A DNA stretch of 64,000 nucleotides from Paramecium octaurelia (lineage: Eukaryota > Ciliophora > Oligohymenophorea > Peniculida > Parameciidae). The stretch lies in NCBI GenBank assembly GCA_905182995.1, contig CAJJDP010000108.1, forward strand, positions 139,722 to 203,721, written 5' to 3'. The position numbers and the translations under genes are program-made. The notes beneath the pieces are model-generated. The model was given only the letters and a program-made list of their open reading frames with translations, did no database searches and was not told where the DNA came from. Below are positions 26,045 through 39,295 of the stretch, in pieces; position 1 is the stretch's first letter; the number at the start of each line of letters is the position of its first letter.

Positions 26045-26886
26045 TCATTTTTTTGGAGAAGGAGAACTAACATTATCATTGTCCTCCTGTTAAAGTTTCT
26101 CTAGAAATCTTTCAAAATCCTTCATTCGAATTTTCACAGTCGAAATACTAGATGTCGATCTTTGAGTGATTGATCGATGGGATAGGAGCTAGACATTGTA
26201 ATATAAATATATACTGATAATAAACTGCTATTTCTCTTTATTGATCTTTTGTTTTCTGCTCTAAAGAGATTTCGAAAAGTATCGAAATCCAAACTCTCAT
26301 TTGAAACTTCTAATTATTCCAACAATTCATCAATGTCAAAATTCAGTTCAAATTCAACTGATAATATTTCGATTATTTTATTTTTATGTACATAGCCACT
26401 TGCATCTGGTTCACCTCCCAAAGCAACAAATGCATCAACTACCATCATCACATAATTAATTACTAAATTCGCTATATTGTATTTATTCCTCGTTTTCTTT
26501 TGCTTTGCATTCCAAATCTTTACAAACTCTGGTGATATATAATAAAGTTTAAAAATCAAGTTTTGTTGTGTTTCTATCCTCCATTTCCTTGAAAATCTTC
26601 TCCTTGCAATTATCATTAATCTCAAAACCAAATTCTAATCAAATAGTTGTCAAATACCTTTCAACAAATCCATCATATCATGATAACTTAAGAATCCAAC
26701 CTTATTATAATCCATACGTTTGAACATTTTCATGAGCTAATCAATTTCATTCTTTTGCAAATCGCAACTTGTTGTGTATTTTAATAAAGAATTGTAATCT
26801 ATTTGAACGCTTTTGATATTGCTCTAATGGATTTTTTGTGATGTTTATTGTTCTACAACCTATAAACTATTCACATTATTATCCAT
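26045..26886 (-). CDS. EF-hand-like protein (diverged calmodulin-type repeats)
   Basis: Product is 255 aa with introns at 26635-26657 (23 nt), 26439-26463 (25) and 26189-26214 (26). Residues about 55-200 form four EF-hand-like helix-loop-helix units. The loops are degenerate (RMDYNKVGFLSYHD; GGEPDASGYVHKNK), so only one or two could bind calcium. The C-terminal 50 residues are Ser/Arg-rich then acidic. The DAFVALGGEPDASG phrase resembles EF-hand modules of axonemal proteins. Which one is not clear, and a ciliary role is inference. Confidence 0.8.
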
Positions 26887-27170
26887 TTCAAAAAACCAAA
26901 TTTTATTTTATAAAACCTTCAATCAAAAATGTGATTGCTTAAATTATAAGTCATAAATTCACTGCTCTAATGGTTATCCAGGAAATTCAATATTTTTTAA
27001 TCAGATCTTATACAATATATGGCATCACATAATATATAAGAATAATCTATTAATCCATAGAATAATAATTTTATTGTTAATTTTTAATTATATATTTTAT
27101 TACTAATAGGTTCTGTATGTCAAAGGTAAATTAACTCAATGGAAATTCATAACATAGTAGCAAAAACTCA

Positions 27171-28205
27171 ATGAATAATTAAAATGCCGTGTCTTTAAAT
27201 TATAGATTACCTCATTCCTATGAAATCGAGTGCGACAGAAAGGATTGCATGATGGTGAAATTGAATGGAATTCAGATGCAACATTAATTATTTCTTCTTA
27301 AAAAAGATCTCGATAAATATAAAGCCTTGTATGTGAATGAAAGAAAGAAAATAAGTGACACCTACAAAGAAGTTGAAGAAATCATGGATGCCCTTTCTAA
27401 AAAAGAGAAGGAAATTAAAATTAAAGAGATGCAACTTCTTGAGTTTGAATAAACCCTTTTAAAAAAGAATATGCAAAATGATGGTGTAAGCGAATCTCTG
27501 CAAAATTTGAATAAAAAATTAAATGACAAAGAATAATAACTAGCTGAAAAAGAAACTCAAATAAATCTTGAGGCATAAAATCAATATCGACTAATTGATG
27601 ACCTCAATAACTTAAAGACCAACTTAGAATCTTCAGTTAAGTTTTTAGAATAAAAAGAATCACAGCTATTTGCCACTCTTCAATAGTTAAACCAATAGGA
27701 ACTAGAAACTTTGTAAAGAGTCGAACATATCAACCAATTCATTTCAAACTCAGATCAACATCTTACAATGATGGAATCAATCGAACAATTATTCAAACAG
27801 AAAACCTAGAACATTGATCAAATAAAGCAATCAGTAACTTAAAAATAAGAAGAACTATAAATGTATGAATAGCAATTACAACTTAAGAGTGTTTGTGCTT
27901 CTTTAAATGAGGCTACTTTTATGAAAAAGGTCGCCTAAACTGAAAGAATAGTGTTAAAGACGCCTACATAAGATACAAATAAAAAGTGTCAACCTAGATC
28001 TAATAAATGCAATACATTTTCAAACCAAAAAGTGTATAAAATTTAACAGAATAAACTATTTTCAACTATAAGCAGTAGAGAAAATAGTCCCATCTCTAAC
28101 AGAGAATCATTTAAAATAATTAATAAACCTTATTTCTAAAGTTAGGTGCCCATGCAAGAAATCAATAATTTCAACATTAAATATGATACTATAATATAAA
28201 ATTGA
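27171..28205 (+). CDS. Coiled-coil protein, unknown (intronless)
   Basis: One uninterrupted frame of 344 codons from ATG 27171 to TGA 28203-28205, rare here in having no intron. Residues about 30-240 are continuous coiled coil (Glu/Lys/Gln/Leu-rich). The last 90 residues are basic and Ser/Asn-rich, with a few Cys. A shorter ATG at 27184 is in a different, closed frame. No family recognised. Confidence 0.85.
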
Positions 28206-28547
28206 CTATTTTATAATTCCAATGCCTTTTTATCATTCTATTTCATTTATTTTTTATTATATTCTTTAATTATTCCGATTTGTTTGCTTCAATGTACTCA
28301 TTTATACCTAAATAAGTTTTATATGCATTTTTACTAACTTTACTCATCAAAAATCTAAATAATATAAGTGGGTTTAGAGTTTAATAGTTGAAAATATATT
28401 GTTAATTAAAATCTCTAAGATTTAAACTTTAAATCGTAATAAAATTGTATAAAAAATTTAAACCTATTATTTGCAGATCGATAAAAATTATTTGAAACAC
28501 TTCTCTTTCTCTAATTATTTAGTCTTAATATTTTATTTATATCATAT
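28206..28547. other. Intergenic, AT-rich
   Basis: About 340 bases. A 34-codon minus-strand frame (28243-28347) exists, but it is too short to call. Otherwise nothing recognised. Confidence 0.5.
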
Positions 28548-29240
28548 ATGATTAAAAATTAATCTGAAAATGAGGTTAAATATAATAAAACTAAATTTGA
28601 ACCATTAACTTTGTTTTTCTTAAAAGAAATTTTGAATCAACAAACCACGGTTTTCCATTCAAAAACTGTTGATATAGAGTTACTCTTTTTAAATCCTTTA
28701 GATAAGGTAATCATTTGTTCTCTTTATAAACATATAATAGAAATATTCAGTCATCTTGCACATACTGATCTTATTTTTTAATAAAAAATTTGGATAATAC
28801 TTGCCCGTTGGGAAGTTAAGTTACTTTAATTAACACTATTATAATAATTTTGTCAAATAGAGATCTGCAAAAATTGGATAGTGGATTTATTCTTATAATT
28901 TTGAAGTTGACTACCATTTATTTATTATAAATATTCCTTTAAGATGAGATTGTTGAATATTACAAATAATAAAATTAGAAGTATATCTATTATTAGATCA
29001 TTTAAAGACTTTTTAATGCTAGAAGCAATCTCTATATTGATAATCTAAATTCTAATTTCTTCTAATAAAAGGTTTCATTCTTTTTAATTAAAATATTTTA
29101 TAATAATATACAAAGATGGCAGATTTTAGAATAACTCATATGATTATTGATAAGCTATTTTAGTTGTTGCTAGATTTGATTAAGAACAAAGAGAAATTGT
29201 TGGTAATAATTAAATAAGCTCTTATTTTATACTTATGATA
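28548..29240 (+). pseudogene. Decayed protein-coding gene, family unknown
   Basis: ATG 28548 opens a clearly coding frame (FEPLTLFFLKEILNQQTT, then IFSHLAHTDLIF). It then changes frame near 28810-28860, where only a 46-nt intron would fit. It changes again near 28940 and near 29140, where no GT-AG pair of suitable length exists. The pieces after the breaks still read as protein (RSAKIGQWIYSYNFEVDY; NARSNLYIDNLNS; LFQLLLDLIKNKEKLL), so this looks like one gene that has gathered at least two frameshifts. Sequencing error is the alternative. The original product is not recognised. Confidence 0.5.
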
Positions 29241-29534
29241 TTTGTTAAAAACGATGGTAATTGGCTAAGATTAATTTTAACTACATTAATTTTTATTGAA
29301 AGTATTTGCAAACGGCATTTTTGATAGTTAGAAATGTTGAATAATTCTTATATTTGTGAAGGACAAAACTCTATAATTAGTACTTTTTATTTTTGTTTTC
29401 CCTAGGGATCCACCTCAATATCTTCTCTAATAAATGTGTTTGAATAATATATTTATAATAATAATTTACAATAGAGAATGAAAATTAACAAACTTTAAAT
29501 TCATTTGATTAATTTTATTATATTAAATAATATA

Positions 29535-32500
29535 ATGATAAGTCGAGACACTGGGTTCTAAGATCTGGAGAGTGGGATTTAGAGCAATAATTTATCGTCA
29601 GGACAATTGGTGGATTTGGAATAAAATAGCCCAATTAATGGATAATAGTTAGATCCAACCCTAGAGTTTTCTTAATTATAATAACTTGAAGCTCTAAGAA
29701 TGAAGAGGGATATTTTTGATAATAGTCATAAGCAAGCATTAAATTTAGGAAATAAGTCGGATATAAATGAGGAAGATTGTTTAATGAGTAATCTCAGGTA
29801 AGAAAGTATAATAAAATAGTGGAAAAAGAAGTGAACCATAAGGTTCGATTAGTTCTATAAGCTGCAATTTAAAGAAGCAGAAGCTTACAAAACCTCCTAA
29901 GCAGAGGTCAAATAAAACCATTTAGTTCTAATAAAAGTTAGATTAAGACGATTTTGTGATTGGATCACCAAAAAATCAAAGTGGCACTAATATTTTAGGA
30001 ATAAAATCAGATGCTAAGATAGTAAAGTATTAGACATTCGTTTAATAATTGGAGGAGGAGTGGGAGTAAAATGAGAGAAAAAAAAAAGCATAAATACACC
30101 ATGATACAATCAAACAATAATCGTTAGTTTTAAGAGGGAAGAGTCGGGAAATGAAAACAGGGTATTGACATTAAATAATTAGAAAGATTAAATGAAGTTT
30201 GGTCATAGAAAGCGTTAATAATCATAAGATTAGTATCTCGTTTCATTTAGCAATTAAAGACAAAAACAGAAAGAATAAAATTTAGGCTAATAACATAAAG
30301 AATATTTGAAGTCATTTGCGATAATAGTGCAAATTTTGAATATATGTTAATAAATAGATTAATCAAGCAAAAACCGAGTTTAGGATTAATAATATTTCAC
30401 CAATTTTAAAATCGAGCTCTAACCATGTTAAACACATTAGAATCTGTTAACGACTTTCTAAGTAAATATATCAAAGTCATAAAACCTGATAGTTTGTTTA
30501 AGATAGTTTGGGACATTGTCCTATTATTATTTATTGTTGTTAACATATTTTATATTCCAATTTATATTAGCTTTGATGTTAGATCATCTGGTTTATTTGA
30601 ATGGATATTTGATTTATTGCCCTCATGGGTATTTATTGCAGAGATCTTATTAAACTTTAACACTGCATACTATGATAAGGGATTGATGCATGAAGATAGA
30701 AAATAAATCATGAAACATTATGTAAAGGGTAATTTTTTTTGGGATATCATTGTTGTAATTCCATTTTTGATTTCTTATTTGGATATCCCATTCGTTAGAT
30801 ACACGTTATTATTGCGACTTACACGATTATCACCCTTAATGACAAGTATTGAGGAGGTGCTGAATTTGGAAGTAAATAATGTTTCTATAAAATAATAGGA
30901 AAGTCTTTAAATATTTCTGGACTTATTAAAATTGATCTTCTTTTTATTATTAACTGGTCATTTTTGTGGATGCGCCTGGCATTGGGTTGCAATAATCGAA
31001 TATCAAAATTATGGATAAGAAATAACTTGGCTTACTCATTATGAACCTAATGCTATGAACTATGAATGGTTTGATAGATACATAATCTCCTTATATTGGA
31101 GTGTGATTACAACTGTAACTGTTGGTTATGGTGATATCGTTCCAGTTACTACGGTGGAGAGAGTATTTGTTATAGTAGTGACCTTGTTGATTTGTGGAGT
31201 GTTTGGTTATTGCTTATCTAATATTGGAAATATTTTTAAATAAATCACAGATAAGAAAGCTATATATAAATAAAGAATAAGAGAAATTAATTAGCACATT
31301 AGGAAGAGAGGTCTTAGTTATAATTTGCAATTAAAAGTAGAAATACATTTTAAGATCTTAGGTCAAAAAGTATTTTGAATATTTCTTGAAGGTGAAGCAG
31401 GAGGAAGATCAACATGCAGAGTAATTTATAGAACAACTAACTAAACATCTGAGAGAAGAAGTCTTAACTGACATTTATAGTAAGACACTCAAACAATCCA
31501 GATTTTTGAGGGAAAATTTCAGTGAAGAAATCCTGAATCGATTATGCCAGATAGTGAAAGAGACAAAATTATACCCAGAATAAGTACTTTTTTAAAGGAA
31601 TGACTCTCCTAAAGCATTATGGTTTATATTGTCAGGAGCAGTTGAGTATGTTGCCGATCATTAAAGTATTTTAATCTCTTACATTCACTAGATGAAGACG
31701 AACACTATTACACTGAAACATTCTTAAAGAAACTAACTCAAGGGTATTATATTTGAAAATACAAATTAGAGCAGTGATAGGTGAAAGAGAATTCATATCT
31801 CAAACTCCATACGAATATAATGCTAGAGCTACTAAATTTACATAATTGTTGGTTGTCGAGTATCTATATATATATACATATGATTAGTTATTAACAATTC
31901 TATTTAATTTTGTAAGAAAACAATGACGAATTTGAAAAGTATTGTTTAGCCAAAGATAACTTATTGTTTAATAGCAATTACAAAGTATTTGGCTAAATTT
32001 GTGAAATTTGTGGGTGGACTCATCGATTTATTTAGTAATATATTCACAAATACTTAGATGTCCTTTCGTGTTTTTATAACCAAATAAAAATAAAATAGCT
32101 AGTTCCTTTGTTTCAACTAAAACAAATAAGAGATTAGCATTTCCATATAGGACACTTCCTAAAACGAATTGGAGGAATAATGTACCTGAAGTATAAGAGG
32201 CAGCTTTAGGCTACATCGTCTTAAACAATATCATACCAGAAAAGTACTTATTATATCATCATTCAAGAGAAATAAATGATAATTATCTCGTTAATTTGGG
32301 TTTTGAATTGAATGAGAGGGAAGAAGAACTCTCTAAAATTGTACCCAATAAAAAAAATTCGATGTCCAAAGATCCCAAAATCTTATCTCAATATGATAAC
32401 ACGTCTCTATAATAACCTATCTAATAACCCTCTATCTAAACTGTCCTACAAGATTAGAAGTCACAAAATTAGACTGCTATGTTTCACAAAGATGGATAAA

Positions 32501-33587
32501 AGATAAATTTGACGAATGTAAGTTAGATGTGTAATCTTTAGGAAAGCATTATTGATTGGGATTAAGGTAGTTAATTACGAAGAAGCATGAATCGAATCAA
32601 ATTTTAAGGACTTGACAGAGGACGAACACTCTAATCAATTAAGGGAAAACATCACCAAAATAATGGAGGAGGAGTTGATATATTAGAAGAATCCATGATC
32701 TAAGAAGAAGTTAAAATTTAAAATACCAATGTTGGATCATAAAAGTTTATTCACAATAAACTTAAAATAGTGAAAAATAAGCATAATAACCAAAATGCAA
32801 TCGGACTTAGAAAAGTATCGTGGCTTGAGTTTGATAGTGGGCCCAATTAACATTAAGGTTCATACATCTCTTTAACTTATTAGATGGGAAAGTTGGTCAA
32901 CAGCAGTTTAACAAACAAATTAGCAAAGGGAGCGATACGAACTTCGATTTACCTCCTCCTGTAAATTAATGTGAAAATGAAATCAAATAAAGAATCGAAG
33001 CCAGAGAGAATAGCATTATTTCCAAGAAAACAAATACTAAGTAACAAGTATCCTTATTTCTTAGTATCGATATAACTAGAAGAAAAAAAAGAAGAAAAAC
33101 TACTTAACTTTTATAATTTTTTTAAGGTATCGATGGTGGAGATAATAAATCAACAAAAAAGGTTGATAAAAGTCTATTAGGAAATGATCTGTACAGTTCT
33201 AGTGTGTATACAAATGGAGGACCCAATAATACTGCCTTAATGGATTCGAATAATAAAGATAATAATAATAATGCAGATAATAATAGTGTCCATGTTGCTC
33301 ATTCATTCGATGGAATTTAAAAAAGAATCTAAGATATTGTTCATGTTCATTTTGAAATGGATTTGGACAGATATAAATCTTCATAGTTTTATTTCCCTGA
33401 TTACAATGTAGAAATAGTATTAGAGAAAATCGCTGTGTATTATGAAAAAGTAAATGATAAAAAGTTTGACATGAGAGAAATGAAAAGAACAAAAACAAAT
33501 CTCACTCTGTTTGATAGAATTAGATAAGCAAAAAATCCAACTATTAGAGGAACTTTTGTGGATAGATCCCTTTAAGAAAATGATTGA
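29535..33587 (+). CDS. Large K+ channel with CNB-like domain and zinc knuckle
   Basis: Model product is 1272 aa with nine introns: 29798-29819, 30127-30160, 31337-31361, 31666-31691, 31744-31769, 31860-31887, 32035-32057, 32518-32541 and 32858-32883. The second (34 nt, unusually GC-rich) is uncertain; a one-base shift near 30165 would also restore the frame. A 300-residue N-terminus precedes S1-S6. The pore VITTVTVGYGDIVP lies near residue 512. A CNB-like domain (about 630-760) includes LFQRNDSPKALWFILSGAVE. It is followed by a zinc knuckle C-x2-C-x3-H-x4-C (CEICGWTHRFIQC), partly created by the splice at 32035-32057. About 480 residues of Asn/Gln/Lys-rich tail end in a compact segment (FEMDLDRYKSSQFYFPDYNV). 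Related in plan to the channel at 18612-21292 but much longer. Confidence 0.88.
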
Positions 33588-33915
33588 AATAAAGACTTAA
33601 ATGGCACTTTTCAAAAGTTATTTTAAATATTTTCTTTCATACAATATTGAAATCATCTATACAGTTTTATTTTTATAAAAAAAACCAGGGACACCAATTT
33701 TTTCTTAATTTTTGTCTAAATTAATCGTTATTTTTATTCAAAGTTAATTTTTAAATCTATCCTATCATTCAAATGAATTAAATCAAAAAGAAATTGAAAT
33801 TCAATCAATAAAGATATATCAAGAATTTTTATTCATGAATACTATATACTCAATATATTTAATCATATTATTCTTAACTATTGATACAAATATATATTAA
33901 CTATTAAAACACTCA
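33588..33915. other. Intergenic between convergent genes
   Basis: About 330 very AT-rich bases; nothing recognised. Confidence 0.55.
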
Positions 33916-36149
33916 TCATAATAATTTAGTATCACTATTATATATCAATTAGAACCCTCCAATTTTCTTTTTAGTTTTATTTTAATTATCCACAACAACT
34001 TTGACGATGTCCTCTAGCATTTTAGGTATAATTTAAGCAGTGACTGGTGTTGTTGTATCACTTGATGGCGACATATTTACTTCTATTAGCCAAGAATTAA
34101 ATTAATCATCAATCATAAAATCATACCCATAAACTTCAAAGGATCGCTTTCTATTTTTCAATTAATCACTACAACACCTTAAACTATTGATAACAATTTC
34201 CTTGAATTTTGGTTGTATTCTTTCACCGAAAACATCCCAACCAAACTCTTCTATTAAATACTATTAAAAATCATCTTGAGTCCACATATTACCTTTAATT
34301 TCTGATTTATGAAACTTCTGTGAATATTTTGCTATAGCATTGTTGGTCAAATGGGCAAACCTATTATGAAACTGATCAATATCAAATTCTTCAGCTGAAA
34401 ATCTGACATAGCACTCATTATAGAAATATATTTTTAATGGTACCAATTCAGTTACTAATATCCATTGCCTTATATCAAATTTACGATTTTTAATAATCAA
34501 AGGGTTTTCAATATACTTCATAGCAACATAATTCATAGTTTCCTTATTTACGTTATCCAAAATTTAATATAGATCATCTAGACATCTAATGCCTCTTCCT
34601 CTAGAGGAATACTCAGGTTTTACAATCCAAATGTTTCTTGTCCCTTAAAGAGAGTTTTAAGGATTCTTACTCAATAATTTGAGTAACTCCTTAATTTAAG
34701 GAACATACTTTTGGAGAAATTAAACACCTTCATAGTCTTCATACCCATTTTACTTTAGTTGTTAATCTATGTAATCCTAGATTAAGATTTCACGAGGTTT
34801 TTCTGGATCTTTTAAAAGTACAATCCATTCTCCAGGATGAATAAATGGAAATTCATCTTTGAGGATACTCTTGACCATGTTACTTAAGGACTTGTTGACT
34901 CTATTCATAACAACTAAGCATAGTCTAATTCTGAATCTCTATCTAAAAGTTAGTTAATTAATATTGAGAGGTTATTATTTTTCTTCTTTGATTCTTAGAG
35001 TATTGTTATAATCTTCGAGTTTGTTATTATTGCTTTGGTACAATTCTGGTCTTAATGTATTAGTCTAATCATCTATTTCTTCATTGGGTTCTGAAATGGT
35101 TTAATTCTAAGTTTGAGTTTGCAAACTTTATTCGAAATCTAATAAGATGCTGTGTATTTTAGATATTTTAAAATCCTCAATAAAGTCTGAAAAATCAACT
35201 AAATCACCTAGATCATAACATCTAGGAAAGAATGATTCCCAGTTATTGATGCATCTGATATTTCTGGCCAATCCATATTTCGAGCATAAACATTAATTGC
35301 AATCGAAATGATTAATTTATTGGAATTCCATGAGATTCATAAAATCATCACTTCTCAAACTACAAGTCCATTTGAGATCAAAGAATGGACTATAGGCGTC
35401 ATCATTTTCCGCCCAATTTCTTTCAAGTAATGCGTCTCGAAGTGCATGATATCCACTTGTAATTATAAATACCTTCTGGTTTGGGGCAACATTGTTTTTC
35501 TTCTTCCATGTGGGATAATCTTGAATACCTCGAGCACTTATTTTTTTCTTTTTAGGCGTATCATCTTCTTCATCCTATTCAAATTCTCTTTGACTATTTT
35601 TTATAGCAACTGATTTCTTTTTTGGAGTGTATTTTAATAATTCAAGCTAAATTTACACTTTCAAATAATTATAAATTTTATACATAGCATTTTAAATGTG
35701 CTTCTATACTTGTAACGAACTTTATTGCTTAAAAATTTTTTAATTTTTTAGAGGTGCTCCTCTGGATTCTCCTTCGATTGAATAGAAACCCGTATGAGTT
35801 TTAAATCATCCTTCGCTATTTTATCAAAATAATATTCTTTTTTTCCCATCAAAACCAATAATTGAATCAAATTATATCGCAGAGGATTGAAGTCCTCGTT
35901 CTTCTATTAAGGTTCCTCTATCAATGGTGCTAATTTCTTTTATGTTGTTAAAGCTCTTTATTACAATTAGGGTTCTTCAATGTTATCTTCCAATTTCTTC
36001 AAAGTTTTTAATTGTCCCCTTATAGGCTCTTTCGATTTCGACTTTATTAGCTGTCCTTTTGCTTTGAGTGATTAAAACATTTTGATATTCAAATTAATGC
36101 TAGCCTTATTCCCTTAAACATTGAAATAAGATGGACGAGTGTCTAACAT
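33916..36149 (-). CDS. Tubulin tyrosine ligase-like protein, TTLL3/8 (glycylase) type
   Basis: Product is 735 aa with one 26-nt intron at 35658-35683. A basic N-terminus of about 230 residues is followed by the TTLL3-type extension, with HFDCNQCLCSKYGLARNI and ESFFPRCYDLGD. The ATP-grasp core has EWIVLL, the nucleotide-binding IWIVKPEYSSRGRGI, KFDIRQWILVTELVPLKIYF and the metal-site WLIEVNMSPSSD. The FFPRCYDL phrase and the GGFQLIY end match the glycine ligases TTLL3/TTLL8, not the glutamylases. It would add glycine side chains to axonemal tubulin, heavily used in ciliates. The glycylase assignment is by motif only. Confidence 0.92.
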
Positions 36150-36184
36150 TTTTAATTAGTATAATTTTATAAAAATCAATAATT

Positions 36185-36767
36185 TCAATTATGTTCCCCT
36201 AATTTCCGAGATATTAGATATTTATTAACAACATATTAATTATTAATTACAATAGAAGGAGTGTAGCTCCTAATCCTTTTGCTGTCTTTCTTGGGACTTG
36301 CTTTCATACTTACTTTCTTGCTTAACACTCCTATCTATTAATTGTGTTCACCTATATATTTTAATGTATAGAATCCTTTCATAGGTTCCACAGTATTCGA
36401 AGCCTATTACAAAGGTGAACAAATCCATCTGCTATATGTGGCTCTAAATTCACTAGTATTTGGACGACAACCATGTGCAGAATGACTTCTTGACACATTA
36501 TTCATCTTGGGAGTTTCCATATAGAACTATTTCCCTCTTTCATTGAAATTGTTGAGTTTGATTTTAGGCTGATTTGCAGAAGGCCAATTCTGTTTAGGCT
36601 ATATATTTCGAATCTTTGGACTTATTGGTTTTGACTCTTAAAATGAAAAGTCAATCTTAACAGGTTTCTATTTATGACTACTGGAACAGAATCTATGATT
36701 GTAAAACCCCTTAGACGCTATCTTGTTAATATATATGAATTGATTTACTTACAAGACTATTATACAT
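36185..36767 (-). CDS. Small basic protein, unknown
   Basis: Product is 183 aa with one 31-nt intron at 36722-36752. It is rich in Lys, Ser, Asn and Gln, with short Phe/Trp-containing motifs (KQNWPSANQPKIKLNNF; ATYSRWICSP) and no membrane segment. The last 20 residues run into AT-rich DNA, so the C-terminus could be shortened by an unseen splice. The start codon sits 114 bases downstream of the VPS35 stop on the same strand. Possibly a microtubule inner protein-like filamentous protein, but that is only a guess from composition. Confidence 0.65.
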
Positions 36768-36880
36768 TTTATATATATAATTATGAGATGAATGAATGGA
36801 TTACAATTATTTTAGTTAATTACAACTCTAAGAATAAGGAAAATAACAATATATTTATTGGTATTCGGTTCATATCATAC

Positions 36881-39295
36881 TCAAATGTTTATCTATTGAT
36901 AGGCTTAAATTGACCTTCGCTTTCTCTCTCTGACAAGTTCTTAGGTAGCAGTCCATAAGATTTTAATCTTTTTGGATTATTCATCATTATCTGATAATGC
37001 TTTTGGTAGTTTTTCATTAATCATTTTGATAACCTCCTGGATTTCTGCATCTTTGAACTAAATGAATGAAATCAATGCAATACCTCAACTTATTCAAAGA
37101 AGTAGAAATATTTATTCAAAATTTAAATAAATACATATACAAACTTTGGATTGTTGCCTATACTTTGATTAGCTATTTTGATTGCTTTTTTAAAGCATTC
37201 TTGAACTCTCTAAACATTTTTAATGTGTTCATTATAGAACATATGAGCAGCATTCAAGACACCAATTGCTTATTCATTCTTCTTTAATAGTTTGGCAGCT
37301 TATTAAGTGGCATTTCCAGCAAGAGTGTCAAAGTTTTCACCACTAATACAATTTAATTTAGCAAAAGTGGACATAATTTGATTTAATAACACCACCTTCA
37401 CATTAGAATCTCCAATTTCATCTTAAAATATAGTGATAATTTGAGTTCCGACATCGTATGAGAATTCATCAAACTCTTAGGCCTAATCAACAGTATTGAT
37501 GCATAACAAAAAGTTTAGGTTGAGTTTCAAGGCTAATTCAGGAAAGTGTCCTTATAAAACATCGATCAATCCTCTAATTTATTCAAATAACACTTTATAT
37601 TATGTTTCTTCTAAAATGAATAATTTAAACATATATTACATGTTTATGGTCCTCCTTAAGCGGCTATCTATTAAATCAATCTAAACAATGCAAAAATGGC
37701 TGCTGGATAAGTATATTTTTATCTGGTGATTTCTCCTTATTAGAATTTAGCTATGAATTATTGTAAGATGGTGTTGTGAATTGCTAAATCTCCATTTTAG
37801 ACTAGATGAACAGTTCTAGCCACTAATTATTGTTCCTCTTCAAATTCATTTTCTGGGATTTCAACATAATCATTCTATGTGATTAAGAGTGGTTAAATGA
37901 ATTTGAGTAATTCTCCAGTGATCTTTAAATCGTCAATTACTTAATTCAGATTGACCACTGCTTAACAAATCTTAATAGCAACTTGTCTTCTTTTTTAGAA
38001 TGGAAGATGCTTCATAAGATTTGGATACTCATTCATAGTAAGAATGGATAAGCTCATGGTATCCAAAGGCATGGCAAGAAACTTAACAATGTTTTTTTAG
38101 CATTCTTCTGTGAAATCTGTTTCGTTTTATCTTTCGCATAATCTACAACAAGATTTAAGTATGTCATTAACGTATTCTGAATTGGAGGGATAACATCTTA
38201 ATGTGAAATTGAGGAAAGCCACTTATAAATCTAATAGATTTTTGAATTCAATTTGACTGTTAGAATCTAACATCTAATATATGATATTTGAGATTTGTTA
38301 CTTTGTCAATATTTTATTTGAACATACTATAAATGTCCACTTCGGAATTGAATGTGCCCATATCATTATTCAATGCAAAATCAGCCAATCTGCCCATAAG
38401 ATTGATGAATATATTTTTGATATCCACTGTTGGTTCTAATTGAGTTGTACAAACCTTCAAAAGTTCTTAAAGTGTTTGCAAATGATATTCATCTGGAAAT
38501 GCTTGGATTGTGCAATCCATCAAGTATGTTTGGGATATAGCATCTTTGCTGCTTGTGATGATATCAATGATTTTAGGTAAGACCTTTGTTTTGTAGGTGT
38601 CTAACGAAACACCTTCCAAATTGCTTAATCTGGTAACGTTCTCTCCAATGGTTACTTTGAGATCGAGTCTTTCCCTTTCTCTCTTTGATTTGTCCTTTGA
38701 ACCCTACATTCTAATCCATAATTTGTTCATCTCTGATAAGTTTCTTATAATGATTTCAATAGCATCGTCAATATTTCCTCCTGTGCCTTCGTATTCAGAG
38801 CCTGTGTCTGGAAGTCTGTCTTTGCATAATTTCAGGAAATAATATCTAATAAACAATCCTCTCAATGGATGTTGAATAGCCTAGCATAAACCTTCAGATT
38901 ACCTTAATGCACTCTAATAAGTCAAGGAGAATCACTTTGGCTCCGATTTCATGAGTTTATATGAACACAGATCCGACTGTGATTAGTAAATATAAACGTG
39001 GAATGACGTATGTGGCATGCTAAACAGATTCATATAAGTCTGGCATTTTTCTTCCTCTTCTATATTCTTCTTTGAAGTAATTTTCCAATATACGCATCTC
39101 ATCGAAGACCTACATAAACAAGATGTAATAATTTCTTGGACTCAAAAGTGATGTTTTCAATTCACTCAACATTGCCGAGGAATATCTCAATGCATCCTTT
39201 AATTGAGCCTTCTCCAAAGATGCTCTCATGAAATAGGCTTATTCTTTGACAACCTTACGAGCATCTTCCAAGTACTTTTCTTGATCCTCTTCCAT
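36881..39295 (-). CDS. VPS35: VPS35 retromer subunit
   Basis: Product is 769 aa (human 796) with introns at 38881-38902 (22 nt), 38274-38301 (28), 37611-37639 (29) and 37058-37083 (26). The N-terminus carries the family hallmark IPRLYLLITVGSVF in the VPS26-binding region, next to KDALRYSSAMLSELKTSLLSP and RKMPDLYE. HPLRGLF follows directly after the first intron. The whole chain is alpha-solenoid, ending in the VPS29-binding part with EEFDEFSYDVGTQ-like sequence (AQEFDEFSYDVGTQII) and FFEQ. Core of the retromer coat, which recycles cargo from endosomes to the Golgi or surface. No defects seen. Confidence 0.97.

Noticed and set aside
28243..28347. 34-codon minus-strand frame
   Set aside because: Too short, no supporting splice or similarity; likely chance in a code with only one stop.
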